Notes: generated from the sequence alone by a model not told the origin. Shown: positions 31,831 through 41,718, numbered from the stretch's first letter. The stretch is 64,000 nt of DNA from Vreelandella sp042466685 (GCF_042466685.1 NZ_CP170448.1:3658001-3722000), one strand, 5' to 3'. Numbers and translations: made by a program.

Positions 31831-32756
31831 ATAATTTATGGGGTGACTCCCTATCCGGCTTTTGGAGCGCCTGGATCATTATCATTACGCTGGGCACGAT
31901 AGCGCTGAGTGTATGGATACTGCTGGCCAACCGCCGCACCGATAAAACGCCTGACGCGGACGGTAACGTAGAAACCACTGGCCACGCGGCCGATGGTATC
32001 GAAGAGTATGACAACCCACTGCCAAAGTGGTGGTTCCAACTCTTCGTTTTAACGGTGGTCTTTGCACTGGGCTATCTGGTGTTTTACCCCGGCCTGGGCA
32101 ACTACGCAGGGTTATTAGGCTGGTCTCAGGAGGGGCAGTGGGAAGAGGAAGTCGCTCAGGCCGAAGAGCGCTTCACGCCGATTTTTTCCCAGTACCAGGA
32201 AGTCCCCATTCCGGAGCTTGCCGAAGACCCCGAAGCGATGCAGGTGGCTGAGCGCATCTACCAAAACAACTGCGCGGTATGCCACGGCTCCAACGCTCAG
32301 GGTGGTTACGGCTTTCCCAACCTGACCGATGACGACTGGCTATACGGTGGTGAACCAGAAAATATTCTGACCACACTTAACAACGGTCGTAATGGCCTCA
32401 TGCCCGCCTGGCAGCAGTTGGGGCAGAACAATATCGAAAATCTAACCCAATACGTTCTATCGCTGTCAAATGAGGAGCATGACGAGGAGCGGGCCGAACA
32501 GGGCGAAAGCACCTTTATGGCGGTGTGTGCTGCCTGCCACGGGCCAAGCGGAACGGGCAACACGGCTCTTGGTGCGCCTAACTTGACCGATGACATCTGG
32601 CTTTACCTGGCACCGGGCCAAGAAGTGGGTGACTCTATCCGTCAAACGCTGCGCAATGGCCGTAACGGTCATATGCCTGCGCAAGCGGCATATATCGGTG
32701 AAGAGCGTGTTCACCTGGTTGCGGCCTACGTGTATAGCCTGCGCCTCGCGGACTGA
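31827..32756 (+). CDS. ccoP: cbb3-type cytochrome c oxidase di-heme subunit (CcoP)
   Basis: 309 residues. Two N-terminal membrane helices (about 12-34 and 68-88) flank DNPLPKWWFQLF, the conserved CcoP motif. Two periplasmic cytochrome c domains follow, with CAVCH at 149-153 and CAACH at 234-238. CcoP receives electrons from soluble cytochrome c or the bc1 complex. Last gene of ccoNOQP; a strong terminator follows. Confidence 0.96.
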   Translation: MNNLWGDSLSGFWSAWIIIITLGTIALSVWILLANRRTDKTPDADGNVETTGHAADGIEEYDNPLPKWWFQLFVLTVVFALGYLVFYPGLGNYAGLLGWSQEGQWEEEVAQAEERFTPIFSQYQEVPIPELAEDPEAMQVAERIYQNNCAVCHGSNAQGGYGFPNLTDDDWLYGGEPENILTTLNNGRNGLMPAWQQLGQNNIENLTQYVLSLSNEEHDEERAEQGESTFMAVCAACHGPSGTGNTALGAPNLTDDIWLYLAPGQEVGDSIRQTLRNGRNGHMPAQAAYIGEERVHLVAAYVYSLRLAD

Positions 32757-32800
32757 TTGACCGCTGATAGCGGCAACCATCAGTAACGCTAACCAAGCAA

Positions 32801-32830
32801 GGGTGCGGCCCCAAACCGCACCCTTTCTTT
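32801..32830 (+). terminator. Rho-independent terminator after ccoP
   Basis: GGGTGCGG paired with CCGCACCC around a CCCCAAA loop, followed by TTTCTTT. It separates ccoNOQP from ccoGHIS. Confidence 0.92.
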
Positions 32831-32987
32831 ATACCCAACCCGATACAATATTAGCGAAGCACCTAAGACCGACTAAGCATCAAAATTAACTAAGTACTAA
32901 AATTTTACCAAGCACCTTGATTAACTGAGCAATTCAGTTAATGAAAGGGTGCCATCTCTCCTGCCTTCTGAGCCGGGAAATATCGCC

Positions 32988-34424
32988 ATGGAAAAGATAC
33001 CAAGCCAAGACGTCACGCCGAACCCGGTGGGGCACCATACCCCCTCTGAAACGGTTACCCAGGAAATGTACGCCAAGCGTCGCCATATTTATGTGCGCGA
33101 AATTAAGGGCGTTTTCCAGAAACTACGGCGCAGCGCCAACTGGGCGTTAATGCTGGCATTTTTTCTCTTACCGTGGATTAACATCGGCGGTCGTCCGTTA
33201 ATTCTATTTGACCTGCCTAACCGTGAATTCCATATTTTTAGCGCCACCTTTTATCCTCAGGAGTTCATCCTGCTGTCGTGGCTACTGATTATCTGCGCCT
33301 TTGGGCTGTTTTTTATTACCGTTTTTGCTGGCCGCGTATGGTGCGGCTATACCTGCCCGCAAAGCGTTTGGACGTTTCTATTCATTTGGCTTGAACACCG
33401 TATTGAGGGTTCGCGCAACCGGCGCATTAAACTCGACAGCCAGCCAATGAACGCGGAGAAAGCCTGGCGCAAAGGAGCCAAGCACGCCGCCTGGCTGCTC
33501 ATAGCCCTCGCCACCGGCGTCACCTTTGTGGGTTACTTCACCCCGATTCGCGAATTGGTGGCGGAACTGCCCACTCTGGAGGCCCATGGCTGGTCTTACT
33601 TCTGGGTCGGTTTTTTCCTGGTTTTTACTTATCTCAATGCTGGCTGGCTGCGCGAGCAAGTCTGCATCTATATGTGCCCCTACGCGCGCTTTCAATCGGT
33701 TATGTTTGACCGCGACACATTGATCGTCTCCTACGATGAGTCACGCGGCGAACCCCGTGGGCGTCGCAAGAAAAGCCTGAGCCATCTTGAAGCCCGCGAG
33801 GCTGGCTATGGTGACTGTATCGACTGCGAGCTTTGTGTGCAGGTCTGCCCTACCGGCATCGATATTCGCGATGGGCTGCAGTATGAGTGTATTACCTGCG
33901 CTGCCTGTATCGATGCCTGCGACAGCGTAATGGACAAAATGGGCTACCCACGAGGTTTGGTGCGCTACACCACCGAAAACGCCCTTGAGGGTAAAAAGAG
34001 CCATATCATGCGCCCGCGTCTGCTCGGCTACTTCGCCGCTCTGGTGCTGATGATGGGCGCCTTTGCCTGGGCCATTAACGACCGCATGCCGCTCAATTTT
34101 GACGCTGAGCGCGAACGTACCCAGCTTTACCAAGTGACTCGTGACGGCCAGATTAGCAATGTGTTTAGCCTGACCATTCGTAACCTGGATGATCAAGACC
34201 ACACCTACCAGCTGAGCGTTGCCGGATTACCCAGCCTATCCCTGGACAGCCGATCCATTAGCGTACCGGCCGGGGCGTCGCGCCTGGAAGTGGTCACTGT
34301 GACGGCAAACCCCGACGACTTACAGCAGCCCAGCCACCCCATTGTATTCACGCTGCAGGCCCAGCAGGATGCGGATATTCGCCTTGAGCGCGAGACCAGC
34401 TTCCTGGGCGATATTAGGAGATAG
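32988..34424 (+). CDS. ccoG: cbb3 oxidase assembly protein CcoG (FixG/RdxA)
   Basis: 478 residues from the ATG at 32988 (an in-frame GTG at 32949 is possible). Several membrane helices are present, with RVWCGYTCPQSVWTFLFIWLE in the first half. Two ferredoxin-type clusters (CIDCELCVQVCPTG and CITCAACIDACD) and a C-terminal Ig-like periplasmic domain (FSLTIRNLDDQDHTYQLSVAG) follow. CcoG is a cupric reductase supplying Cu(I) to the cbb3 copper pathway. It is followed at once by ccoH. Confidence 0.95.
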   Translation: MEKIPSQDVTPNPVGHHTPSETVTQEMYAKRRHIYVREIKGVFQKLRRSANWALMLAFFLLPWINIGGRPLILFDLPNREFHIFSATFYPQEFILLSWLLIICAFGLFFITVFAGRVWCGYTCPQSVWTFLFIWLEHRIEGSRNRRIKLDSQPMNAEKAWRKGAKHAAWLLIALATGVTFVGYFTPIRELVAELPTLEAHGWSYFWVGFFLVFTYLNAGWLREQVCIYMCPYARFQSVMFDRDTLIVSYDESRGEPRGRRKKSLSHLEAREAGYGDCIDCELCVQVCPTGIDIRDGLQYECITCAACIDACDSVMDKMGYPRGLVRYTTENALEGKKSHIMRPRLLGYFAALVLMMGAFAWAINDRMPLNFDAERERTQLYQVTRDGQISNVFSLTIRNLDDQDHTYQLSVAGLPSLSLDSRSISVPAGASRLEVVTVTANPDDLQQPSHPIVFTLQAQQDADIRLERETSFLGDIRR

Positions 34425-34430
34425 AAAATC

Positions 34431-34952
34431 ATGTCATCCCCCTCGGTAACACCGTGGTACAAGCAATTTTGGCCGTGGTTTTTAATCGGAATTCTGTTTT
34501 CATCGATTATTGTTAGCAGCGGCTTTGCGGTTATGTCGGTCAAGAGTTTCGACGGCATGGTCGTTCAAGAAGACTATTACGAGCATGGCAAAGCCATTAA
34601 CATGGTGCTGGCCAAGCAGGAGCAGGCACGCGAGTTGAACCTGAGCGCCGAACTACGCCTCGATCCGCTAACCAGCGATATTGTGGTGGACTTAAGCGGT
34701 GACACGCGCCCGGACACGCTCTATTTAGACCTTATTTTCCCCACCGAAGATAACCGCGATCAGTCGTTCGTACTCGAGCATGTTCGTGACGGCCGCTATA
34801 TCACCCAAGGGCCCGACAACCTGCGCTACCGCTGGTATATACAGATTCAGCCCGCGCAAGAAAATGCTGATTGGCGCCTCACTGGTGAGGCCACATTCCC
34901 CAATGAAAACAGCGTCGCGTTGCTGCCAGGAGGACGTACAGAAAGCGAATGA
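34431..34952 (+). CDS. ccoH: cbb3 oxidase assembly protein CcoH (FixH family)
   Basis: 173 residues: one N-terminal membrane helix (WPWFLIGILFSSIIVSSGFAV), then VVQEDYYEHGKAINMVLAKQEQA, the FixH signature, and a periplasmic beta domain. It is needed for stable assembly of the cbb3 oxidase. It begins 6 bp after ccoG and overlaps ccoI by 4 bp, so translation is probably coupled. Confidence 0.92.
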   Translation: MSSPSVTPWYKQFWPWFLIGILFSSIIVSSGFAVMSVKSFDGMVVQEDYYEHGKAINMVLAKQEQARELNLSAELRLDPLTSDIVVDLSGDTRPDTLYLDLIFPTEDNRDQSFVLEHVRDGRYITQGPDNLRYRWYIQIQPAQENADWRLTGEATFPNENSVALLPGGRTESE

Positions 34953-37429
34953 GCGATGTAACGACTGCCGCGCCTTGCTACCACTGCGGTAATCCGGTGC
35001 CCGCTGCGGCACCCTGGAAAATTACCCTGGATGAACGCACCCACCCGCTTTGCTGCCCCGGCTGCGAAGCGGTGGCACACGCCATTGTCGATGGTGGCCT
35101 TGAGAGCTACTACCGCTATCGTACCGAGCTACCCGAACGCCCGGATGAGCGCCAGGCAGCCAAAGCTGACACCTGGTCGGTATTTGACGATCCCGGCCTC
35201 CAGGCGCAGTTTGTTCATCCTGACGGCGATGAGGGAAACGTCAAAGCGACCCTCGCCATCGAAGGCATTACTTGTGCCGCCTGCGCCTGGCTGATCGAAC
35301 ACCGCCTGAATGCCTTAACAGGGATAGCCTCCAGCGCGGTGAACTTAACCCACCACCGCCTGCGGGTGAGCTGGGATCCTCAGCAGTTGAAGCTCTCGCA
35401 ACTGCTGGCCGAACTGGCCGCCATTGGCTATGAAGCCCAGCCCTACGAGCCCGATCAAGCCCAAGCGCGCCTGCAGCACGAAGAGCGTATGAACGTGCGA
35501 CGGCTGATTATCGCTGCCGTCGGCATGATGCAGGTAATGATGTTCTCGATCCCGATCTATGTCTCCGGCCCCGGTGAGATCAGTGACGACTTCTACGCAC
35601 TTTTCCACTGGCTCTCCTTTGCGCTAGCAACGCCAGTGGTATTTTTTTCTGCCCAGCCGTTTTTCCGCAACGCCCTGCGCGACCTGCGTACGGGTGTGCT
35701 CGGCATGGATGTGCCGGTGTCGCTGGCGATTGGTGGCGCTTATCTTGCCAGCAGTTACGCGGTACTGTTTAACGTCGGCGAGGTCTATTTTGACTCGGTG
35801 GCCATGTTCACCTTCTTTTTGCTGTTTGGCCGCTACGTGGAGGGCCGCGCCAGACGCCGCAGTGGGCATAGCGGCAATGCCTTGAGCGGCGTGCTGCCGA
35901 TTTCGGCCACGCGCCTGGAAAGCGACGGCAGCGAGCGCATTCTGCCTGCCAGCGAACTTGCCCCAGGTGACCGTGTATTGATCAAGCCCGGCCATGGCGT
36001 ACCTGCTGATGGCATCATTGAAGAGGGCGAATCGAGCCTGGATGAATCAATGCTGACCGGCGAATACCTGCCAATCACCCGCCGCGTGGGCGACCCCATT
36101 ACCGGCGGTAGCCAAAACATGGAAAACCCGCTGGTGATCAGGGTAACTCACGCCGGGCGCGATGCCCGCGTGGCGGGCATTGTCGACCTTACCGACCGTG
36201 CCTTTGCCAGCCGCCCTAGGCTTGCCCAGATGGCCGCGCGTATGGCGCACCTATTTGTACTGCGCCTGCTGTTAGTGACGGCCTGCGTAACGATCGCTTG
36301 GTGGTTTATCGACCCCTCGCGGATGCTCTGGGTTCTGCTCTCGGTGCTGGTGGTAACGTGCCCCTGTGCACTGGCCCTAGCCACCCCCGCAGCCCTCACC
36401 GCAGGCCATGGACAACTGCGTAAGCGCGGCGTGTTGATCACCCGCGCCGATGCCATGGAGACGCTCTCAAACGTGACTCGGGTGATTTTCGATAAAACCG
36501 GCACCCTCACCCGCGGCGAGATGCACCTAACCCGAACCCAGCCTCTAGGCGATCTCACCGCTGAGCGCGCAAGGGCCATTGCTGCAGCTCTGGAGGCTCA
36601 CTCTGAGCACCCCATCGCCCGCGCCTTTCGGCCATTCCGGGATGCCACACTGCAAGCCAAAAATATTCACAGCCACACCGGGCAAGGACTTGAAGGGCAC
36701 TTAAACGGTGCTCGGTGGCGATTGGGCAAGCCCCGGTTTGCAACGGATAGCGCAACGGATAGCGCCGTGGATAATGGCATGAAAGCGCCTGCCAAAGGCC
36801 AGTGGCTGCTGCTTAGCGAAAACGGCGAACCCCGTGCCTGGTTTGGCCTGCATGATGGCGTCCGCGACGACGCTGCCGATACAATCAACGCCCTCCGGGC
36901 TCAGGGCTTAAGCGTAGAGCTGCTCTCTGGCGATACCCAGGATGCGGTGGAAAGCTTAGCCGACCAGCTCAATATCACCACCTGGCACGCAGGCGTCAGC
37001 CCCGAGGGCAAACTGGCCCGTATGAAAGCACTTCAAGCCGCTGGCGACACCGTGGTGATGATAGGCGATGGCATCAACGACGTGCCGGTGTTAGCCGGTG
37101 CCGATGTGGCGATTGCCATGAATGGTGCGACGGATTTAGCCCGCACCCGCGCCGATGCGGTGCTGCTCAGCCCTCGCCTGATGCGGATTTTTGAGGCCAT
37201 CGAGATTTCCCGGGCAACGCGGCGTATCATGCGCCAGAACATGATTTGGTCAGTGTGCTATAACTTTTCAGCGCTGCCGTTGGCGGCGATGGGGCTGGTA
37301 CCGCCCTGGCTAGCCGCCATTGGTATGTCGCTTAGCTCGCTGGTAGTCGTCGGTAACGCCCTGCGACTGTCACGCTGGCGCCCCCAGCCTGTACTATCGC
37401 TTGGCACTTCAACACCGGTAACCGCATGA
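34949..37429 (+). CDS. ccoI: Copper-exporting P1B-type ATPase CcoI (FixI/CopA2)
   Basis: 826 residues. The N-terminal cysteine-rich motifs CYHCGNPVP and HPLCCPGCEAVAHA are typical of CcoI. A heavy-metal domain with GITCAACAW (Cys109, Cys112) follows. The transmembrane metal site is CPC at 471-473, the phosphorylated Asp is in DKTGT (Asp515), and the hinge is GDGINDVPVLAGAD. It delivers copper to the periplasm for cbb3 assembly. Overlaps ccoS by 4 bp. Confidence 0.96.
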   Translation: MSDVTTAAPCYHCGNPVPAAAPWKITLDERTHPLCCPGCEAVAHAIVDGGLESYYRYRTELPERPDERQAAKADTWSVFDDPGLQAQFVHPDGDEGNVKATLAIEGITCAACAWLIEHRLNALTGIASSAVNLTHHRLRVSWDPQQLKLSQLLAELAAIGYEAQPYEPDQAQARLQHEERMNVRRLIIAAVGMMQVMMFSIPIYVSGPGEISDDFYALFHWLSFALATPVVFFSAQPFFRNALRDLRTGVLGMDVPVSLAIGGAYLASSYAVLFNVGEVYFDSVAMFTFFLLFGRYVEGRARRRSGHSGNALSGVLPISATRLESDGSERILPASELAPGDRVLIKPGHGVPADGIIEEGESSLDESMLTGEYLPITRRVGDPITGGSQNMENPLVIRVTHAGRDARVAGIVDLTDRAFASRPRLAQMAARMAHLFVLRLLLVTACVTIAWWFIDPSRMLWVLLSVLVVTCPCALALATPAALTAGHGQLRKRGVLITRADAMETLSNVTRVIFDKTGTLTRGEMHLTRTQPLGDLTAERARAIAAALEAHSEHPIARAFRPFRDATLQAKNIHSHTGQGLEGHLNGARWRLGKPRFATDSATDSAVDNGMKAPAKGQWLLLSENGEPRAWFGLHDGVRDDAADTINALRAQGLSVELLSGDTQDAVESLADQLNITTWHAGVSPEGKLARMKALQAAGDTVVMIGDGINDVPVLAGADVAIAMNGATDLARTRADAVLLSPRLMRIFEAIEISRATRRIMRQNMIWSVCYNFSALPLAAMGLVPPWLAAIGMSLSSLVVVGNALRLSRWRPQPVLSLGTSTPVTA

Positions 37430-37665
37430 CGATTCTGTATCTGCTTATTCCGCTTTCGCTAATCCTACTCGGCCTCGCCGTCTGGGCGTTTTTCTGGGCA
37501 GTGAAGAATGATCAGTTCGACGACCTGGAAGGGCCGGCGCACCGTATTCTGTTTGATGAAGATGAGAACGACTTCAGCCCTGAACAGCGTCGTCAGCGTC
37601 AGCAGGCGAAGCGCTCTGAAACAGCAGCGAGAGAGACACCCGACGACCAAGAGCCACGGTCATGA
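37426..37665 (+). CDS. ccoS: cbb3 oxidase maturation protein CcoS
   Basis: 79 residues: one membrane helix (ILYLLIPLSLILLGLAVWAFFWAV), then KNDQFDDLEGPAHRILFDEDE, the standard CcoS signature. It is required for incorporation of heme and copper into the oxidase. It overlaps both neighbours by 4 bp. Confidence 0.95.
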   Translation: MTILYLLIPLSLILLGLAVWAFFWAVKNDQFDDLEGPAHRILFDEDENDFSPEQRRQRQQAKRSETAARETPDDQEPRS

Positions 37666-38354
37666 ATCCGACGGGGGTTGATCTGCCGCCGCTAATGGCG
37701 GCGTTTGTGTTTGGCTTGATGGGCGGCGCCCACTGCATTGGCATGTGCGGCGGCATCATGAGTGCGCTCACCTTTGCCGTGCCCCCCAGCATGCGCCATC
37801 CAGCGCGCATGGGGGGCCTACTGCTCAGCTACAATGCAGGCCGTATTATTAGCTATATGAGTGCAGGCGCACTGGTTGCCCTGCTAGGCACGCTATTTTC
37901 GCTGTCCGCCACGGCGCGACTGCTACTTCAGGTGTTTGCCGCGCTGATGCTGATACTGATGGCACTCTATATCGCCAACTGGTGGAAGGGGCTGCTCAAG
38001 GTCGAAGCCGTTGGCCGCCGCCTCTGGCGTTTTATCGAGCCTGTGGGACGGCGATTAATGCCGGTGGTGCATCTTCCCCAAGCCTTTGCCCTGGGGGCCA
38101 TTTGGGGCTGGCTACCCTGTGGGCTAGTCTACTCCATGTTGGCCTGGAGCTTAGCGATTGCCGACCCGCTCCAGGGGGCTTTACTCATGGGCGCGTTTGG
38201 ACTGGGCACCCTGCCCGCGCTGCTTGCCACCGGCCTGGCCGCGCGCCAGCTCAGCCATTTGATTCGTCACCCGGCAACGCGCAGCGTGGCGGCACTGACT
38301 ATTATCGCGTTTGCCCTTTGGCAACTCTGGGCACTGACGGCACACAACCTCTAA
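37662..38354 (+). CDS. SafE/TauE-like membrane protein of the cco cluster
   Basis: 230 residues with about six helices. The start, FVFGLMGGAHCIGMCGGIMSAL, carries a GxHCxGMCGG motif with two cysteines and a histidine facing the membrane, followed by YNAGRIISYMSAGAL and LPQAFALGAIWGWLPCGLVYSMLAW. These features belong to the sulfite-exporter-like proteins encoded after ccoS in many gammaproteobacteria; a copper-related role has been proposed for such relatives. Translationally coupled to ccoS. The transported ion is undetermined. Confidence 0.82.
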   Translation: MNPTGVDLPPLMAAFVFGLMGGAHCIGMCGGIMSALTFAVPPSMRHPARMGGLLLSYNAGRIISYMSAGALVALLGTLFSLSATARLLLQVFAALMLILMALYIANWWKGLLKVEAVGRRLWRFIEPVGRRLMPVVHLPQAFALGAIWGWLPCGLVYSMLAWSLAIADPLQGALLMGAFGLGTLPALLATGLAARQLSHLIRHPATRSVAALTIIAFALWQLWALTAHNL

Positions 38355-38432
38355 TAGCATGACATGGCTCAATCTTTACGCTTTCGTCACGGGTTAGGCT
38401 AGCGGCATTACCTCACGTCGGAGCGCCCCTTC

Positions 38433-39866
38433 ATGCCCGTTCATGCCCCTGCGGTTTCACCTCTTGCCTCTTCTTTGGCGGCAGCGCCCGTGCCGCCGGT
38501 TTGGGATGAAGCCCTGCTGCGCCGCTACGACACTAGCGGCCCGCGCTACACTTCCTACCCTACGGCACTGTCGTTTCACGACCAGTTTACGCCTGACGAC
38601 CTGACCCAGGCACTCCAGCGTAGCAATGCCAGTAAGCGTTCACTCTCGCTGTATGTTCACGTGCCCTTCTGCCGCAAGATCTGCTTCTACTGCGCGTGTA
38701 ACAAAATAGCCACCAAGAACACCGCGCTGGCCGAGCCCTATATAGCCCGGCTTGACCGCGAGATGGTGCTGACTGCCCGCCACTTGGATACATCACGACC
38801 GGTGGAGCAGTTGCACTGGGGTGGCGGTACGCCGACCTTTCTCAGTCTGAATCAGATGGGCGACCTGATCGATCGCTTGGACGCCCGTTTTGGCCTTTCA
38901 TCGTCGGTTGATCGCGATTACGCCATTGAGATAGATCCTCGCGAAGCGGATGTGTTTACCCTGCGTCACCTACAGTCGTTAGGCTTTAACCGTATTAGCC
39001 TGGGCGTGCAGGATTTAAGCCCGCTGGTGCAGAAAGCGATTAACCGCATTCAGCCTCGAGTACTGACCGAAACGCTGATGGAGGAGGCGCATCGCCTGGG
39101 TTTTCGCTCGCTCAATCTTGATCTTATTTATGGTTTACCGTTTCAGACAGAAAAGAGTTTTACGAATACGCTTCGCCAGGTGATTGACCTCAACCCCGCG
39201 CGTCTTTCAGTGTTTAATTATGCACACATGCCGGAGCGATTCGCCCCCCAGCGGCGTATTAATGTTGATGACTTGCCAGGGGGTGAAGAGAAGCTGGCGA
39301 TTCTGCGCGCCACCATCGAGATGCTCACCGCGGCAGGCTATGTGCATATCGGCATGGATCACTTTGCCCGGCCAGACGATCGCCTCGCCATTGCCCAAAG
39401 AGAAGGTTCGCTACAGCGCAATTTTCAAGGCTACTCCAGCCATGCTCAGTGCGATTTAATCGGGCTTGGCGTTTCGGCGATTTCGCGCATTGATGACGTC
39501 TATGCGCAGAATCCTAGTGACCTGGCCAGCTACGAAACGGCGTTGGATCAGGGCCAGCTCGCCACCGTACGCGGCGTGCGGCTGAGCAACGACGACCTCA
39601 TCCGCCGGGATGTGATTGAGCGGCTGATGTGCGATATGGGCATTGATCTTGCTGCGGTCAGCCAGCGCTGGAATATTGATGCCCCCCGCTATTTTGCACC
39701 CGCGCTAGAACGTTTACAGAGCGCCGAGCAAGATGGCCTAATGACCCGTAGTGGTGATCAACTTAATGCCACGCCCATGGGGCGGCTGCTGATTCGCCAT
39801 TTAGCCATGGCGTTCGATGCCCATCTTTCTGGGCAAACGGGGCAGCGCTACTCTAAGATTGTTTAA
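38433..39866 (+). CDS. hemN: Oxygen-independent coproporphyrinogen III oxidase HemN
   Basis: 477 residues, radical-SAM enzyme of anaerobic heme synthesis. YVHVPFCRKICFYCACN gives the cluster cysteines 80, 84 and 87 (plus Cys89, as in E. coli HemN). WGGGTPTFL and YGLPFQTEKSF are SAM-barrel landmarks, and the C-terminal HemN domain is present. GGAG precedes the ATG. It sits between the oxidase assembly genes and anr, and supplies heme when O2 is low. Confidence 0.96.
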   Translation: MPVHAPAVSPLASSLAAAPVPPVWDEALLRRYDTSGPRYTSYPTALSFHDQFTPDDLTQALQRSNASKRSLSLYVHVPFCRKICFYCACNKIATKNTALAEPYIARLDREMVLTARHLDTSRPVEQLHWGGGTPTFLSLNQMGDLIDRLDARFGLSSSVDRDYAIEIDPREADVFTLRHLQSLGFNRISLGVQDLSPLVQKAINRIQPRVLTETLMEEAHRLGFRSLNLDLIYGLPFQTEKSFTNTLRQVIDLNPARLSVFNYAHMPERFAPQRRINVDDLPGGEEKLAILRATIEMLTAAGYVHIGMDHFARPDDRLAIAQREGSLQRNFQGYSSHAQCDLIGLGVSAISRIDDVYAQNPSDLASYETALDQGQLATVRGVRLSNDDLIRRDVIERLMCDMGIDLAAVSQRWNIDAPRYFAPALERLQSAEQDGLMTRSGDQLNATPMGRLLIRHLAMAFDAHLSGQTGQRYSKIV

Positions 39867-39895
39867 TCATCTTATTGCAGGCATGCTAACGCGAC

Positions 39896-39901
39896 TATAA
39901 T
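39896..39901 (+). promoter_or_regulatory. -10 element in front of anr
   Basis: A consensus TATAAT lies 47 bp upstream of the anr start. TTATTG at 39872-39877 is a poor -35 candidate (18-bp spacer), so only the -10 is well supported. Confidence 0.4.
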
Positions 39902-39948
39902 AAGTAAGAATTTACTAATTTTACCCTGACCCACTCAAGGAGCATCGT

Positions 39949-40695
39949 ATGTTGGAACCCATGAGCAGCCGGCGCTCGCTACTCCACGAAGCACGTTGCC
40001 AAACCTGCAGCCTTAGCTCGCTGTGCCTGCCGCTTGCCCTTGAGCTGGACGATATGGGGCAGTTCGATGCGATTATTCGCCGCCGTGCGCCGCTGAAAAA
40101 AGGCGAGCCTCTGTTTCGCCAGGGGGACACTTTCACCAGTGTTTACGCGGTGCGTTCAGGGAGTTTGAAACAGATCACCGCCGAAGGTAACGGCAGCGAA
40201 CAGCTGACAAACTTCTACCTGCCCAGTGAACTGGTGGGGCTGGATGGCATTGACGAAGAGCACTATCCCGGTAGCGTTATTGCACTGGAAACCACCACCG
40301 TATGCGAGATCCCTTTTGACCGCCTGGATCTGCTCTCGGAAGAGATCCCTGAGCTACGTGGCCAGCTGTATCGCAGCATGAGTAAAGAGTTACGCGATGA
40401 TCGGCGTATGATGCGCCTGCTGTCGCGTAAAACCGCTGATCAGCGGCTGGCGAGCTTCTTGATTACTCTCTCGGATCGTTTTCGTCGCCGGGGCTACTCG
40501 CCCTACAGTTTTCGCCTCTCAATGCCCAGAGCCGATATTGGCAACTACCTGGGCTTAGCGGTGGAAACCGTCAGCCGCATTTTAAGCCGCTTTCAGCAGC
40601 AGAACGTGGTGGCGGTTTCCGGGCGAGAGGTCAACATTCTCGACATGCCGCGCTTGATTACCCTCGCTGAAGAGGAAGAGCAAACGGTTAGCTGA
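39949..40695 (+). CDS. anr: Oxygen-sensing regulator ANR (FNR family)
   Basis: 248 residues. The N-terminal cysteines 17, 20 and 26 (CQTCSLSSLC) plus Cys119 can hold an O2-labile [4Fe-4S] cluster. A cNMP-fold domain and dimer helix follow. The recognition helix contains VETVSR, with the E-xx-SR residues that read TTGAT half-sites. It activates cbb3 oxidase, hemN and other low-oxygen genes; the ccoN upstream site is a candidate target. AAGGAG precedes the ATG. Its 3' end overlaps the convergent ttcA by 8 bp. Confidence 0.95.
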   Translation: MLEPMSSRRSLLHEARCQTCSLSSLCLPLALELDDMGQFDAIIRRRAPLKKGEPLFRQGDTFTSVYAVRSGSLKQITAEGNGSEQLTNFYLPSELVGLDGIDEEHYPGSVIALETTTVCEIPFDRLDLLSEEIPELRGQLYRSMSKELRDDRRMMRLLSRKTADQRLASFLITLSDRFRRRGYSPYSFRLSMPRADIGNYLGLAVETVSRILSRFQQQNVVAVSGREVNILDMPRLITLAEEEEQTVS

Positions 40696-41608
40696 CGTTA
40701 AAGGCCTGGATGCGCCCTGCCAGCAGTTCCGCCTGTTTGGCCTCTAAGCCTTCAAAATCAAACAGGCTGCGGTCTGCCAACTGGGAGGGTGCAATATTGG
40801 TCACCGCTTTAAACATGCTTTCCAGGCGGCCCGGAAACTTTTTGTCCCACTCCGCGAGCATCTCTTTGACTACCTGACGCTGCATATTGGGCTGGGAGCC
40901 GCAGAGGTTGCAGGGGATGATCGGGAATTCCATCAACCGCGAAAATTCAGCAATATCTGCCTCTTTGCAGTAAGCCAATGGCCGAATAACGATATTCTTT
41001 CCATCATCGGATAACAGCTTGGGCGGCATCGCTTTCAGGTTACCGCCGAAAAACATATTCAGAAACAGGGTTTCGAGGATATCTTCCCGGTGATGGCCCA
41101 GGGCAATTTTATTGGCGCCAATCTCTTCGGCAAACCCATACAGCGAGCCACGGCGCAGTCGTGAACAGAGCGCACAGGTGGTTTTGCCTTCAGGGGTTTT
41201 CTCCTTCACCACCGAGTAAGTATCGCGCTCGACAATATGGTACTCCACGCCCTGCTTCTCCAGATAGGCAGGCAGCACATGCTCGGGAAAGCCCGGCTGC
41301 TTTTGATCCAGATTGACCGCCACCAGTGAAAAATTGACCGGCGCGTTGCGCTGCAAGTTGCGCAAAATCTCCAGCATGGTGTAGCTGTCCTTTCCGCCGG
41401 AGAGGCACACCATCACGCGATCGCCTTCATTGATCATTTGGTAATCAATAATCGCATTGCCCACTTCCCGGCGCAGACGCTTTTGCAGCTTGTTAAATTC
41501 ACGTTTCTGCTTGGCATCAGCCAGCTCTGGCTGGTTTTGCTCAGCGTTAGCTGGGGTGGCTACAACTGTATCAAGGTGAGCAGGATCAAAGTGATCAAGA
41601 GATTGCAT
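40688..41608 (-). CDS. ttcA: tRNA 2-thiocytidine biosynthesis protein TtcA
   Basis: 306 residues. A PP-loop ATP pyrophosphatase motif SGGKDS lies at 70-75. Two CxxC pairs (Cys145/148 in CALC and Cys233/236 in CNLC) hold the iron-sulfur cluster used to thiolate C32 of tRNAs. LGHHREDILETLFLN is conserved in the family. Next to anr, as in many pseudomonads and halomonads. Confidence 0.95.
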   Translation of the reverse strand: MQSLDHFDPAHLDTVVATPANAEQNQPELADAKQKREFNKLQKRLRREVGNAIIDYQMINEGDRVMVCLSGGKDSYTMLEILRNLQRNAPVNFSLVAVNLDQKQPGFPEHVLPAYLEKQGVEYHIVERDTYSVVKEKTPEGKTTCALCSRLRRGSLYGFAEEIGANKIALGHHREDILETLFLNMFFGGNLKAMPPKLLSDDGKNIVIRPLAYCKEADIAEFSRLMEFPIIPCNLCGSQPNMQRQVVKEMLAEWDKKFPGRLESMFKAVTNIAPSQLADRSLFDFEGLEAKQAELLAGRIQAFNVS

Positions 41609-41718
41609 GGTATAGGCACTGCCGAGGGTATGGTGAAGAGAAGAGGTGCTACACAGAAATAATTGGGGGCTATTCTAACAACACTCTTCGCCTTGACCCA
41701 ACTACTCGTCGCTCCTTC

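Noticed and set aside
32921..32936. TTGATTAACTGAGCAA upstream of ccoG as an ANR box
   Set aside because: The first half-site matches but the second half does not fit ATCAA at the required spacing.
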